Origin: an uncultured Oscillospiraceae bacterium
Lineage (GTDB): Bacteria > Bacillota > Clostridia > Oscillospirales > Ruminococcaceae
Reading direction: 5' to 3'
Assembly (NCBI GenBank): GCA_934456315.1
Contig: CAKSHG010000048.1
Location: 1 to 11,972 of the forward strand
Length of the DNA: 11,972 nt
Position numbers and translations under genes: made by a program. The notes under the pieces were generated by a model, which searched no databases, was not told the DNA's origin, and saw only the letters and a list, made by a program, of their open reading frames with translations. This document shows, piece after piece, positions 6,861 through 11,972 of this stretch (within the stretch, counting starts at the first letter, position 1; each line of letters begins with the position of its first letter).

Positions 6861-7153
6861 CAGCCTTGACAAATATCCCAGCCGGGGAGCCTGCGCCAGT
6901 GTTCTGGCGTGACGACGCTTGCGGTAGCAGGCGAATCCCGGAAGTAGAGCGTGTATCCGACCCGCGGTGTTTCGTAGCCCAGGAACGAAATAGTCCTGCC
7001 GATGAGGTTATCCTCGCCCACCAGCGCCTTTACCCGGTAAAAACAGGTGCGCCACTTTTCGTTGATCCCGTACACGCAGAACAGCGTCAGCGTTTCGCCA
7101 ACGCGGGAATAGTCGACTATTCTGCTGTCGTAGAACTGGAAATCTCTGTTCAT
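6860..7153 (-). CDS. Uncharacterised 97-residue soluble protein
   Basis: I do not recognise this protein. It is 97 residues, with no signal peptide or membrane span. It looks like a compact beta-rich domain: alternating stretches such as TLTLFCVYG near 21-29, RTCFYRVKALVG near 35-46, TISFLGYETP near 54-63 and VGYTLYFRD near 65-73, ending PEHWRRLPGWDICQG. It has many aromatics and three Cys (C26, C37, C95). That it is a real gene is supported by a near-consensus promoter, GGAGG 4 bases before ATG 7153, and a terminator at its stop. An upstream in-frame TTG (7198) has no such site and was not used. It is a single-gene unit between the divergence point and the Rrf2 operon. The strand pattern could suit a small SH3-like or OB-like fold, but that is a guess. 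Confidence 0.8.
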   Translation of the reverse strand: MNRDFQFYDSRIVDYSRVGETLTLFCVYGINEKWRTCFYRVKALVGEDNLIGRTISFLGYETPRVGYTLYFRDSPATASVVTPEHWRRLPGWDICQG

Positions 7154-7231
7154 CGCGCCTCCATTGCCGCTTTTACCGGGCTTTCTTATATAAACCAAAC
7201 CTTAATGCGGAACTAATGCTTCCACGCTACA

Positions 7232-7260
7232 AGTATAGCGTATCGGATAAGTGGTGTCAA
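7232..7260 (-). promoter_or_regulatory. Sigma-A promoter for the 97-residue gene
   Basis: Minus-strand TTGACA (7260-7255), a 17-base spacer, TATACT (7237-7232). It lies about 80 bp upstream of the ATG at 7153 and points away from the DUF4190 promoter. Confidence 0.88.
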
Positions 7261-7262
7261 TC

Positions 7263-7306
7263 AAATCTTCCTGAATGTTGCGAAAATCTTCCTAATTGTT
7301 GTGCGA
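7263..7306. repeat. Near-tandem direct repeat of 21 and 23 bp in the divergent intergenic region
   Basis: Unit one (7263-7283) and unit two (7284-7306) both begin AAATCTTCCT, continue with similar AAT.TTG text, and end GCGA. They abut with no gap. The pair sits just upstream of the minus-strand -35 at 7255-7260 and about 90-130 bp upstream of the plus-strand promoter, so it may be a shared regulator site. Function unknown. Confidence 0.55.
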
Positions 7307-7312
7307 ACGTCC

Positions 7313-7338
7313 AAATGATGCTCATGCGGGAATCATTT
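7313..7338. repeat. Inverted repeat in the divergent intergenic region
   Basis: AAATGAT (7313-7319) and ATCATTT (7332-7338) form 7-bp arms around 12 bases. A run of eight T follows about 9 bases later on the plus strand, but the stem is AT-only and no gene ends here, so an operator is more plausible than a terminator. Confidence 0.4.
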
Positions 7339-7392
7339 GTGCATTATTTTTTTTAAAATACAAAAATTTTCGCAAATTTTACAGAAAAATGG

Positions 7393-7421
7393 TTGACTTA
7401 TTCAGATAATTGTGATATAAT
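7393..7421 (+). promoter_or_regulatory. Strong sigma-A promoter for the DUF4190 gene
   Basis: TTGACT (7393-7398), a 17-base spacer, TATAAT (7416-7421). Upstream, 7344-7390 is rich in A and T tracts, resembling an UP element that would raise output. A second TTGACA (7434-7439) and TATAAT (7452-7457) occur downstream, but with only 12 bases between they do not form a usual pair. Confidence 0.88.
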
Positions 7422-7480
7422 TGTGACAGTGACTTGACAAGGTCATGAAAATATAATTTTATTATTCAGGAGGTTTGGTC

Positions 7481-7780
7481 ATGACAACTAAGAATATGGC
7501 TATCGTATCCCTGGTTTGCGGTATCGTTGGTATCGTAGGCTCCTTTATCCCCTATGTTTCCTATGTTGCACCGCTCTGCGCTATCGCTGGTATCGTATTC
7601 GGCGCGCTCGCACTCAAGAATGTAAAGGCTGGCAACTGCGAGGGTAACGAGAAGGGTCTTGCAACCGCAGGTCTGGTTCTCGGTATCGTATCCACCGCTG
7701 TTTCCGTACTTATGTTTGCTTGCGCTATCTGTGCTATATGCGCTGCGGCTTCCCTCATCGCTGCTGCTGGAAACGGCTGA
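7481..7780 (+). CDS. Small DUF4190-type membrane protein
   Basis: A 99-residue, very hydrophobic protein with the Gly/Ala/Ile/Val-rich pattern of DUF4190 proteins: AIVSLVCGIVGIVGSF near 7-22, APLCAIAGIVFGALALKNV near 30-48, and after a polar loop (NCEGNEKG near 52-59) LATAGLVLGIVSTAVSVL near 60-77. I expect two hydrophobic hairpin halves or three spans; the loop is the only charged part. A cysteine cluster CAICAIC (81-87) sits in the last span. ATG 7481 has AGGAGG 7 bases upstream. The promoter is strong, and codons are unlike its neighbours' (many GGT, GCT, ATC and GTA, fewer GC-ending rare codons), which usually marks high expression. A terminator follows the gene. The function of the family is not established; a membrane-stress or envelope role is only conjecture. 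Confidence 0.88.
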   Translation: MTTKNMAIVSLVCGIVGIVGSFIPYVSYVAPLCAIAGIVFGALALKNVKAGNCEGNEKGLATAGLVLGIVSTAVSVLMFACAICAICAAASLIAAAGNG

Positions 7781-7803
7781 TTCACAAGTATTACAGAGCT
7801 TTG

Positions 7804-7835
7804 AAGCCCTGCCCGCTCTGGGCGGGGCTTTTCTG
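7804..7835 (+). terminator. Terminator or attenuator after the DUF4190 gene
   Basis: An 11-bp stem (AAGCCCTGCCC with GGGCGGGGCTT, one G-U pair) around the loop GCTCT, followed by TTCTGTT. It lies 24 bases after the stop. The T-tract is imperfect and the next gene starts 17 bases later without its own visible promoter, so partial read-through is likely. Confidence 0.85.
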
Positions 7836-7851
7836 TTAGTCTGGAGGTATC

Positions 7852-8649
7852 ATGTTCCCTGGTTTTTTCCTATTCGATAAGTATATAAGCAGCTATGTCA
7901 TCACGTCCCTTGTCGGGATATTCACCGCGTGCCCGCTCGCGATATACCGCTACAAGAAGCGCGGCGGTAACGACATCAGCATGATTTTCGTGTTCCTGTT
8001 CGGCGGGATAGGCTGCATGGTCGGAATGCACCTGCTCTACGGAATAACGAACATTCAGCAGTGGGGCAGACTTTTCGCCGCTCCGGATCTCGGAGAGTGG
8101 TGGGACGCCGCGCAGACGATTTTCGGCGGCGCAGTGTTCTACGGAGGGCTCATCGGCGGGCTTGCCGCCGGATTCCTCTCGATACGCTACCAGAAGCTGG
8201 ATCCGTCGGAGGTTTCGGACTGCGCAGCGCCGTCCATCGCGCTGTTCCACATGTTCGGGCGGATAGGCTGCTTCCTGGGAGGCTGCTGCTACGGCGTCGA
8301 GTGGGAACACGGGATAACGTTCACGGATTCGCTCATCGCGGGCGCGAACGGCGTGCCGAGAGTACCCGTGCAGCTTTACGAGGCGGGGTTCGAATTGGCG
8401 CTGTTCCTGCTGCTGTCGCTCCTGTTCGTCAGGGGAAAGCTGAAGGGGAAGCTGCTTGCGGTCTACCTGCTGGTCTACCCGGTGGGGAGGTTCATTCTGG
8501 AATTCTGGCGCGGCGATGACTACCGCGGATTCCTGTTCGGGCTGTCTACCTCGCAGCTGATAAGCATAGCGCTGTTCGCCGGAACGATAGTGTTCCTGAC
8601 AGTCAGCGCTGTGAAAAAGCGCAGGACCCCTATGACGATATCAGAATAA
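7852..8649 (+). CDS. Prolipoprotein diacylglyceryl transferase (Lgt) family membrane protein, atypical
   Basis: A 265-residue polytopic membrane protein of the Lgt family. Lgt moves a diacylglyceryl group from phosphatidylglycerol to the lipobox cysteine of prelipoproteins. Family marks: FGGAVFYGGLIGG at 91-103, GRIGCFLGGCCYG at 136-148, VPVQLYEAGFELALF near 171-185, GRFILEFWRGDD near 212-223 and STSQLISIALF near 232-242. Two positions differ from classical Lgt: Y97 stands where E. coli has the essential H103 (HGGL), and C140 where GRFGNF has the conserved Asn. The arginines R137, R213 and R219 remain. This may be a paralogue with a changed donor or acceptor, or a variant Lgt. ATG 7852 has GGAGGT 4 bases upstream. 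It lies 71 bp after DUF4190, past its hairpin, with no promoter of its own seen, and ends in a strong terminator. Family membership is sure; activity is not. Confidence 0.88.
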   Translation: MFPGFFLFDKYISSYVITSLVGIFTACPLAIYRYKKRGGNDISMIFVFLFGGIGCMVGMHLLYGITNIQQWGRLFAAPDLGEWWDAAQTIFGGAVFYGGLIGGLAAGFLSIRYQKLDPSEVSDCAAPSIALFHMFGRIGCFLGGCCYGVEWEHGITFTDSLIAGANGVPRVPVQLYEAGFELALFLLLSLLFVRGKLKGKLLAVYLLVYPVGRFILEFWRGDDYRGFLFGLSTSQLISIALFAGTIVFLTVSAVKKRRTPMTISE

Positions 8650-8653
8650 TTCC

Positions 8654-8688
8654 GTGCCGCTGTTTTCGATGACAGCGGCGCTTTTTTT
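8654..8688 (+). terminator. Rho-independent terminator after the Lgt-family gene
   Basis: A 10-bp stem (GTGCCGCTGT with ACAGCGGCGC, one G-U pair) around an 8-base loop and then seven T (8682-8688), beginning 5 bases after the stop. Confidence 0.94.
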
Positions 8689-8697
8689 CGTGGCGTA

Positions 8698-8726
8698 TTG
8701 ACATAATTGTGCAGTTATGATACAAT
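8698..8726 (+). promoter_or_regulatory. Sigma-A promoter for the SufC/SufB-like operon
   Basis: TTGACA (8698-8703), a 17-base spacer, TACAAT (8721-8726), 10 bases after the preceding terminator's T-tract. Predicted transcript start near 8733. Confidence 0.9.
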
Positions 8727-8742
8727 AATAAACATAGAAAAA

Positions 8743-8756
8743 GACCTGTTCAGGTC
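8743..8756 (+). promoter_or_regulatory. Short palindrome in the SufC/SufB-like leader, candidate operator
   Basis: GACCTG, TT, CAGGTC: perfect 6-bp arms about 10-24 bases after the predicted transcript start, and 18 bases before ATG 8775. The position suits a repressor roadblock or a small leader hairpin. I found no second copy in the window. Confidence 0.45.
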
Positions 8757-8774
8757 AACGAAAGGGGCATATTG

Positions 8775-9527
8775 ATGCTGGAACTTCAAAACCTCGTCTG
8801 GGAACTGCCGGGCGGAGGTTCTATAATAAACGGGATAAGCTGTAAGCTGAACAGCCGCCTGACGGTGATAACCGGACCGAACGGCGGCGGAAAGACCTCC
8901 CTCGCGAAGCTCATCGCGGGAGTAGAAAAGCCGACTGGCGGCAGGATACTGCTCGACGGCGAGGATATCACCGATACTGACATCACAGGACGCGCGAAGC
9001 TGGGCGTTGCCTACGCATTCCAGCAGCCGGTGAGATTCAAGGGACTGACCGTCCGCGACCTGCTGGAGCTTGCAGCAGGGAAGAAGCTCTCCGCCGAGGA
9101 ACTGTGCGGGCTGCTTGCGAAGGTCGGACTGTGCGCCGAGGAATACATCGACCGCGAGATGAGCGCGGCGCTCTCCGGCGGCGAGGCAAAGCGCATCGAG
9201 ATAGCGACGGTGCTCGCGCGGGGAGCGAAGCTCTCCGTATTCGACGAGCCGGAGGCGGGCATCGACCTCTGGAGCTTCGCAAGGCTGGTCGAAACCTTCG
9301 AGGATATCCGCAGCAACACCAGCGGCTCGCTGGTAATAATCTCCCATCAGGAGCGGATACTCTCCATCGCTGACGAGATAGTGGTCGTAGCGGACGGAAA
9401 GGTGCGCACTGCGGGACCCCGGGAGGAGATACTACCGCGCCTGCTGAAGGGCGAATTCACCGCGAGATGTCCCGCGGCATACGACGTACACGGAAAGGTT
9501 GGAAAGGCTGGTGAGTGCAATGGCTGA
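8775..9527 (+). CDS. sufC: SufC-like ABC ATPase of a minimal two-gene SUF-type Fe-S assembly unit
   Basis: A 250-residue soluble ABC ATPase that should form a complex with the overlapping SufB-like protein and drive Fe-S cluster assembly. Motifs: Walker A GPNGGGKT at 34-41, Q-loop AFQQP at 81-85, signature LSGGE at 133-137, Walker B LSVFDEPEAGID at 153-164, H-loop ISHQ with H191. The SufC-typical EPEAGID form of Walker B/D-loop separates it from transporter ATPases, as does the lack of any permease gene nearby. ATG 8775 has AAAGGGG 7 bases upstream; a TTG just before it is less likely. Its stop lies 8 bases inside the next gene, so the pair is translationally coupled. No sufS, sufU, sufD or second SufB follows. 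This fits the reduced SufC-SufB layout known from archaea and anaerobes (called SMS, or SmsCB). Function is by family, not shown here. Confidence 0.92.
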   Translation: MLELQNLVWELPGGGSIINGISCKLNSRLTVITGPNGGGKTSLAKLIAGVEKPTGGRILLDGEDITDTDITGRAKLGVAYAFQQPVRFKGLTVRDLLELAAGKKLSAEELCGLLAKVGLCAEEYIDREMSAALSGGEAKRIEIATVLARGAKLSVFDEPEAGIDLWSFARLVETFEDIRSNTSGSLVIISHQERILSIADEIVVVADGKVRTAGPREEILPRLLKGEFTARCPAAYDVHGKVGKAGECNG

Positions 9528-10464
9528 AATGCAGGATAATTTCAATGAAGTTACCGCCGAAATGCTGAAGGTCATCTCCGATTACGACAGCGTGACGGGA
9601 TTCCAGGGCGCGTACAATATCCGCCAGGACAGCACCTGCGCCGGCAGGAAGAATTCCGCCAACATCACTATAGATTCCAAGACCGACAAGCCTGGAATAA
9701 ACATCACCGTAAAGCCCGGCACGAAGGGCGAAACGGTGTACATTCCGGCGTGCGTGACCCACTCCGATGTTGACGATCTGGTGTACAACGATTTCTTCAT
9801 CGGCGAGGGCGCGGACGTGACGATAGTCGCGGGCTGCGGAGTGCACAGCGACGGCTCCGAAACTGCGCGCCACAACGGAATACACAGATTTTTCCTTGAA
9901 AAGGGCGCAAGGGTGCTCTACAAGGAAAAGCACATCGGCACCGGTAAGGGCACCGGTCTGCGGAAGATAGACCCGGTGACCGACGCTTACCTCAAGGAGG
10001 ATTCCTACCTCGAGATGGACACGGTGCAGCTGCGGGGCGTCGACCGCACCACGCGCAGCACTTCCGCGGTTCTGGAAAAGGGCGCGAAGATAGTCGTGCG
10101 GGAGCGTATCATGACCGACGGCGACGAGGACGCGGTGACTAAATTCAAGGTGGAACTGAACGGCGAGGACTGCGGTGCGGACGTGGTTTCGCGCTCGGTA
10201 GCGCGGGGAAATTCCCACCAGGCTTTCTACTCCGTTATCGAGGGCAACGCGCGCTGCACCGGACATTCCGCCTGCGACGCTATTCTTGCCGACAACGGCA
10301 GGGTAGACGCGCAGCCTGCGCTCAATGCCGCAAACGTTGACGCCGCGCTTATCCACGAAGCCGCGATAGGAAAAATAGCAGGCGACCAGATTATGAAGCT
10401 CTGCTCCCTGGGGCTTACCCGCGAGGAAGCGGAGGAAAAGATAATCGAAGGATTCCTGAAATAA
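9520..10464 (+). CDS. sufB: Short SufB/SufD-family Fe-S assembly protein (SmsB-like)
   Basis: A 314-residue protein of the SufB/SufD beta-helix family, much shorter than E. coli SufB (about 495 residues), with no N-terminal extension. The core begins with YNIRQD near 32-37 and continues through repeated strand turns (IPACVTHSDVDDLVYNDFFIGEGADVT is the region near 75-101). The C-terminal family signature is clear: VVSRSVARGNSHQAFYS near 222-238, CDAILAD with C252, IHEAAIGKI with H279 and E280, and the closing helix GLTREEAEEKIIEGF near 298-312. C252 and the His-Glu pair match the residues SufB uses for cluster building, so it is more SufB-like than SufD-like. ATG 9520 is chosen; the SD is weak (GGTGAG), so it relies on coupling to sufC, and ATG 9529 or GTG 9511 are possible. 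A strong hairpin follows the stop. Confidence 0.9.
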   Translation: MAEMQDNFNEVTAEMLKVISDYDSVTGFQGAYNIRQDSTCAGRKNSANITIDSKTDKPGINITVKPGTKGETVYIPACVTHSDVDDLVYNDFFIGEGADVTIVAGCGVHSDGSETARHNGIHRFFLEKGARVLYKEKHIGTGKGTGLRKIDPVTDAYLKEDSYLEMDTVQLRGVDRTTRSTSAVLEKGAKIVVRERIMTDGDEDAVTKFKVELNGEDCGADVVSRSVARGNSHQAFYSVIEGNARCTGHSACDAILADNGRVDAQPALNAANVDAALIHEAAIGKIAGDQIMKLCSLGLTREEAEEKIIEGFLK

Positions 10465-10473
10465 ATTTGAGTA

Positions 10474-10505
10474 ATAAAAGGGAGCTGTTTCCGGCTCCCT
10501 TTTAT
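10474..10505 (+). terminator. Terminator after the SufB-like gene
   Basis: A 12-bp perfect stem (ATAAAAGGGAGC with GCTCCCTTTTAT) around an 8-base loop, starting 10 bases after the stop. A-rich and T-rich flanks would allow function on both strands. Confidence 0.9.
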
Positions 10506-10524
10506 GTAATTTGTAGGTGCAGAA

Positions 10525-11304
10525 ATGACGCATTACGAGATATTCCGGGAGTGCTTTCCCGGGCTGAAGCTGACCGAGGAACTGTACGGCAGGCTCGCCG
10601 ACGAGGAGAGCTGCAAATCGTTCGACATGCAGGAGGGATTCGCACTTGTGCGGGGAAATTCGCTGCACCTGCTATGCGTGTTCCCCGGGGAGCGCGGGAA
10701 AGGCGCAGGGACGCGCCTGTTCAGCGCCGCCGCGGACTACATACGCGCGCAGGGTCACACCCGTATAGAGATAGGCAGTCCGGATTCCGAGCTGTTTATC
10801 GGCGCGCCGGAGGACAGCTGCGGGTTCTTTGAGAAGCTCGGCTGCACCTTCGGCGAGAAGGTCGCGGAGATGTCCGCCGGGAAGCTGGAGTTTCCGGAGA
10901 AGCCGCAGTCCGGCGCGGAATTCGGCGTGTATTCCGGAAGCCCTGACCGGCTTCGTGAAGCCGTTAAAAAGGTCGACACGGACTGGGTGCAGTACTTTTC
11001 CGGAACCGAAACATTCTGCGCCACGGTGGGCGGGGAAATAGCGTCGTTCTGCATTCTGGGCGACAACGACCAGTGTCTGCTCTCTGACGGAAAGACCCGC
11101 ATGGGCAGCGTAGGCTGCGTGGGTACGGTGCCGGAGTTCCGGCGTCGCGGGATAGGTCTGGAGATGGTCGCGGAAGCTTCAAAGCTGCTTTTGCAGCGCG
11201 GCTGCGATGATATTTTCATTCATTACACGGCGGTGTACGACTGGTACGCCCGTCTGGGATTCACAACAAGAATATTCGAACGGCTCGGCGGCAAAAACTT
11301 GTGA
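10525..11304 (+). CDS. Tandem-domain GNAT N-acetyltransferase
   Basis: A 259-residue cytoplasmic protein with two GNAT folds. The first has the acetyl-CoA motif LCVFPGERGKGAGTRLF near 50-66. The second has CVGTVPEFRRRGIGLEM near 198-214, followed by a likely active-site tyrosine in the DWYARLGF motif near 239-246. The second domain looks the more complete catalytic one; the substrate cannot be told. ATG 10525 has only AGGTG 5 bases upstream and lies 19 bases after the terminator of the SufB-like gene. I see no promoter in that gap, so it may depend on read-through. The stop codon lies inside a Rex-operator-like 18-mer. GNATs of this kind may act on small molecules, antibiotics or protein N-termini; the flanking genes give no firm clue. 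Confidence 0.88.
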   Translation: MTHYEIFRECFPGLKLTEELYGRLADEESCKSFDMQEGFALVRGNSLHLLCVFPGERGKGAGTRLFSAAADYIRAQGHTRIEIGSPDSELFIGAPEDSCGFFEKLGCTFGEKVAEMSAGKLEFPEKPQSGAEFGVYSGSPDRLREAVKKVDTDWVQYFSGTETFCATVGGEIASFCILGDNDQCLLSDGKTRMGSVGCVGTVPEFRRRGIGLEMVAEASKLLLQRGCDDIFIHYTAVYDWYARLGFTTRIFERLGGKNL

Positions 11305-11316
11305 AATTTTGCACAA
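11299..11316. promoter_or_regulatory. Rex-operator-like inverted repeat upstream of the kinase promoter
   Basis: TTGTGAAATTTTGCACAA matches the Gram-positive Rex consensus TTGTGAA-N4-TTCACAA at 13 of 14 fixed positions. It overlaps the GNAT stop codon and ends 6 bases before the -35 of the kinase promoter. Rex is the NADH/NAD+ sensing repressor. No rex gene is in the window, so this is a sequence match only. Confidence 0.45.
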
Positions 11317-11322
11317 AAATGC

Positions 11323-11351
11323 TTGTAAATCCTGTCAGAGTATGGTATAAT
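11323..11351 (+). promoter_or_regulatory. Sigma-A promoter for the kinase gene
   Basis: TTGTAA (11323-11328), a 17-base spacer, TATAAT (11346-11351), with TGG before the -10 as an extended -10. Leader of about 30 bases to GTG 11389. Confidence 0.85.
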
Positions 11352-11388
11352 TATATAAAAATCCACTGCGCGGTGAGGAGGTGACAGC

Positions 11389-11972
11389 GTGAGCGATGTA
11401 ACGAAGCTGAATCCGGCTTTGCGGATAACGCCGCAGGGCGGTGAAACGGTGATAAACCCGGCGGCGGGGCTTCCGCAGGACATTCCCGCCGGCACCGTGC
11501 TCCCGGGGGAATATGTGATACAGCGCCGTCTGGACGTACCCGCCGGGGAAGCCGACCTGTTCCTATGCACGAAAGGCGGGGAGGAGTACGCCGCGAAGCT
11601 CTACCGCCGCCCGATCGCGGTGAAAAGCGAGGTGCTTGAAGCGCTAAGCGGGGTCGACTGCCCGTACATCGCTCCGCTGTACTATTCCGGGAGTTGGTCC
11701 GGCAGACACTTCGAGGTGCTTCCATACTACCGCCGCGGCTCGCTGCGCGAGAAAAAATTCAGCGTCGACGAGCTGAAAAGCCGCATTATCCCGGAGATAA
11801 ACGAAGCGCTCGGAGCGCTCCACGACGCGGGGATAATCCACAAGGACCTCAAGCCGTCGAACATAATGCAGACCGACAGCGGCGACATCGCCATCATCGA
11901 CTTCGGAATAAGCTCGGTGCAGTCCGACGGCAGCACGATAGTCGTCACCAGCACCGGAATGACCCCGGAGTA
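11389..11972 (+). CDS. Hanks-type serine/threonine protein kinase (C-terminus outside window)
   Basis: The first 194 residues of a bacterial Ser/Thr kinase. About 35 residues precede the catalytic domain. The ATP-lysine is K70 in EYAAKLY, with E81 or E84 as the helix-C partner. The catalytic loop is HKDLKPSN (D153, N158), the DFG is at 171-173, and the activation segment ends TPE at 192-194 where most kinases have APE. The glycine-rich loop is poor: LDVPAGEADLFLC near 48-60 replaces GxGxxG, so ATP binding may be unusual, though the catalytic residues are intact. The start is GTG 11389, with AGGAGG 7 bases upstream; no in-frame ATG near the N-terminus has a comparable site. It has its own promoter. 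Whether the missing C-terminus has a membrane span, PASTA repeats or another domain cannot be seen. Confidence 0.92.
   Translation, partial: MSDVTKLNPALRITPQGGETVINPAAGLPQDIPAGTVLPGEYVIQRRLDVPAGEADLFLCTKGGEEYAAKLYRRPIAVKSEVLEALSGVDCPYIAPLYYSGSWSGRHFEVLPYYRRGSLREKKFSVDELKSRIIPEINEALGALHDAGIIHKDLKPSNIMQTDSGDIAIIDFGISSVQSDGSTIVVTSTGMTPE

Noticed and set aside
7313..7355. Terminator formed by the AAATGAT/ATCATTT repeat and the T-run
   Set aside because: The stem is AT-only, the T-run is about 9 bases away and no plus-strand gene ends upstream.
7434..7457. Second TTGACA and TATAAT upstream of DUF4190
   Set aside because: The gap is only 12 bases, too short for a sigma-A promoter; the pair at 7393-7421 has the right spacing.
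9457..10668. A 403-codon open frame on the minus strand
   Set aside because: It is the antisense shadow of the SufB-like gene, with no ribosome site or recognisable domain, and it crosses the terminator and the next gene's start.
1..11972. CRISPR arrays, tRNA or rRNA genes, insertion sequences, phage or plasmid genes
   Set aside because: No regularly spaced repeats, transposase or integrase motifs, or RNA gene structures were seen on either strand.

Overview
The window looks like a piece of a Gram-positive anaerobe chromosome, most likely a gut Clostridia (Oscillospirales/Ruminococcaceae-like). The case rests on moderately high GC genes separated by AT-rich gaps, AGGAGG-type ribosome sites, sigma-A promoters with exact 17-bp spacers, an NADH-linked [FeFe]-hydrogenase, a clostridial-type Rrf2 regulator and a two-gene SufC/SufB-like unit. 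The taxonomic placement is inference from protein style; there is no rRNA gene here.

Left half, minus strand (1-7153). A hydC-hydB-hydA operon encodes a trimeric, probably electron-bifurcating [FeFe]-hydrogenase; hydA runs off the left edge. Next comes a compact operon transcribed in the order Rrf2 regulator, nadA (quinolinate synthase), mnmA (tRNA 2-thiouridylase). It has two consensus promoters and ends at a strong terminator at 4141-4177. Beyond it lies a single-gene unit for a 97-residue protein I do not recognise, with its own near-consensus promoter and a terminator placed directly at its stop codon.

Divergence point (7154-7480). This AT-rich gap of about 330 bp holds back-to-back promoters, a near-tandem 21/23-bp repeat and an inverted repeat. 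I see no gene in it.

Right half, plus strand (7481-11972). In order: a strongly expressed-looking small membrane protein (DUF4190 type); an Lgt-family membrane protein in which two positions expected to be His and Asn are Tyr and Cys; a SufC-like ATPase overlapping a short SufB/SufD-like protein (the minimal two-gene SUF-like arrangement); a tandem-GNAT acetyltransferase; and the first 194 residues of a Hanks-type Ser/Thr kinase.

How it fits together. Much of the window concerns iron-sulfur clusters. HydA, HydB, HydC and NadA need them, SufCB-like proteins probably build them, the Rrf2 protein carries four cysteines that could sense them, and MnmA handles sulfur for tRNA. No cysteine desulfurase or U-type scaffold lies in the window. 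The most interesting points are the SufCB-like minimal unit close to an Rrf2-nadA-mnmA operon, the altered Lgt-like protein, a Rex-operator-like 18-mer before the kinase promoter, and two places where a gene with no visible promoter sits about 20 bp after a strong hairpin.
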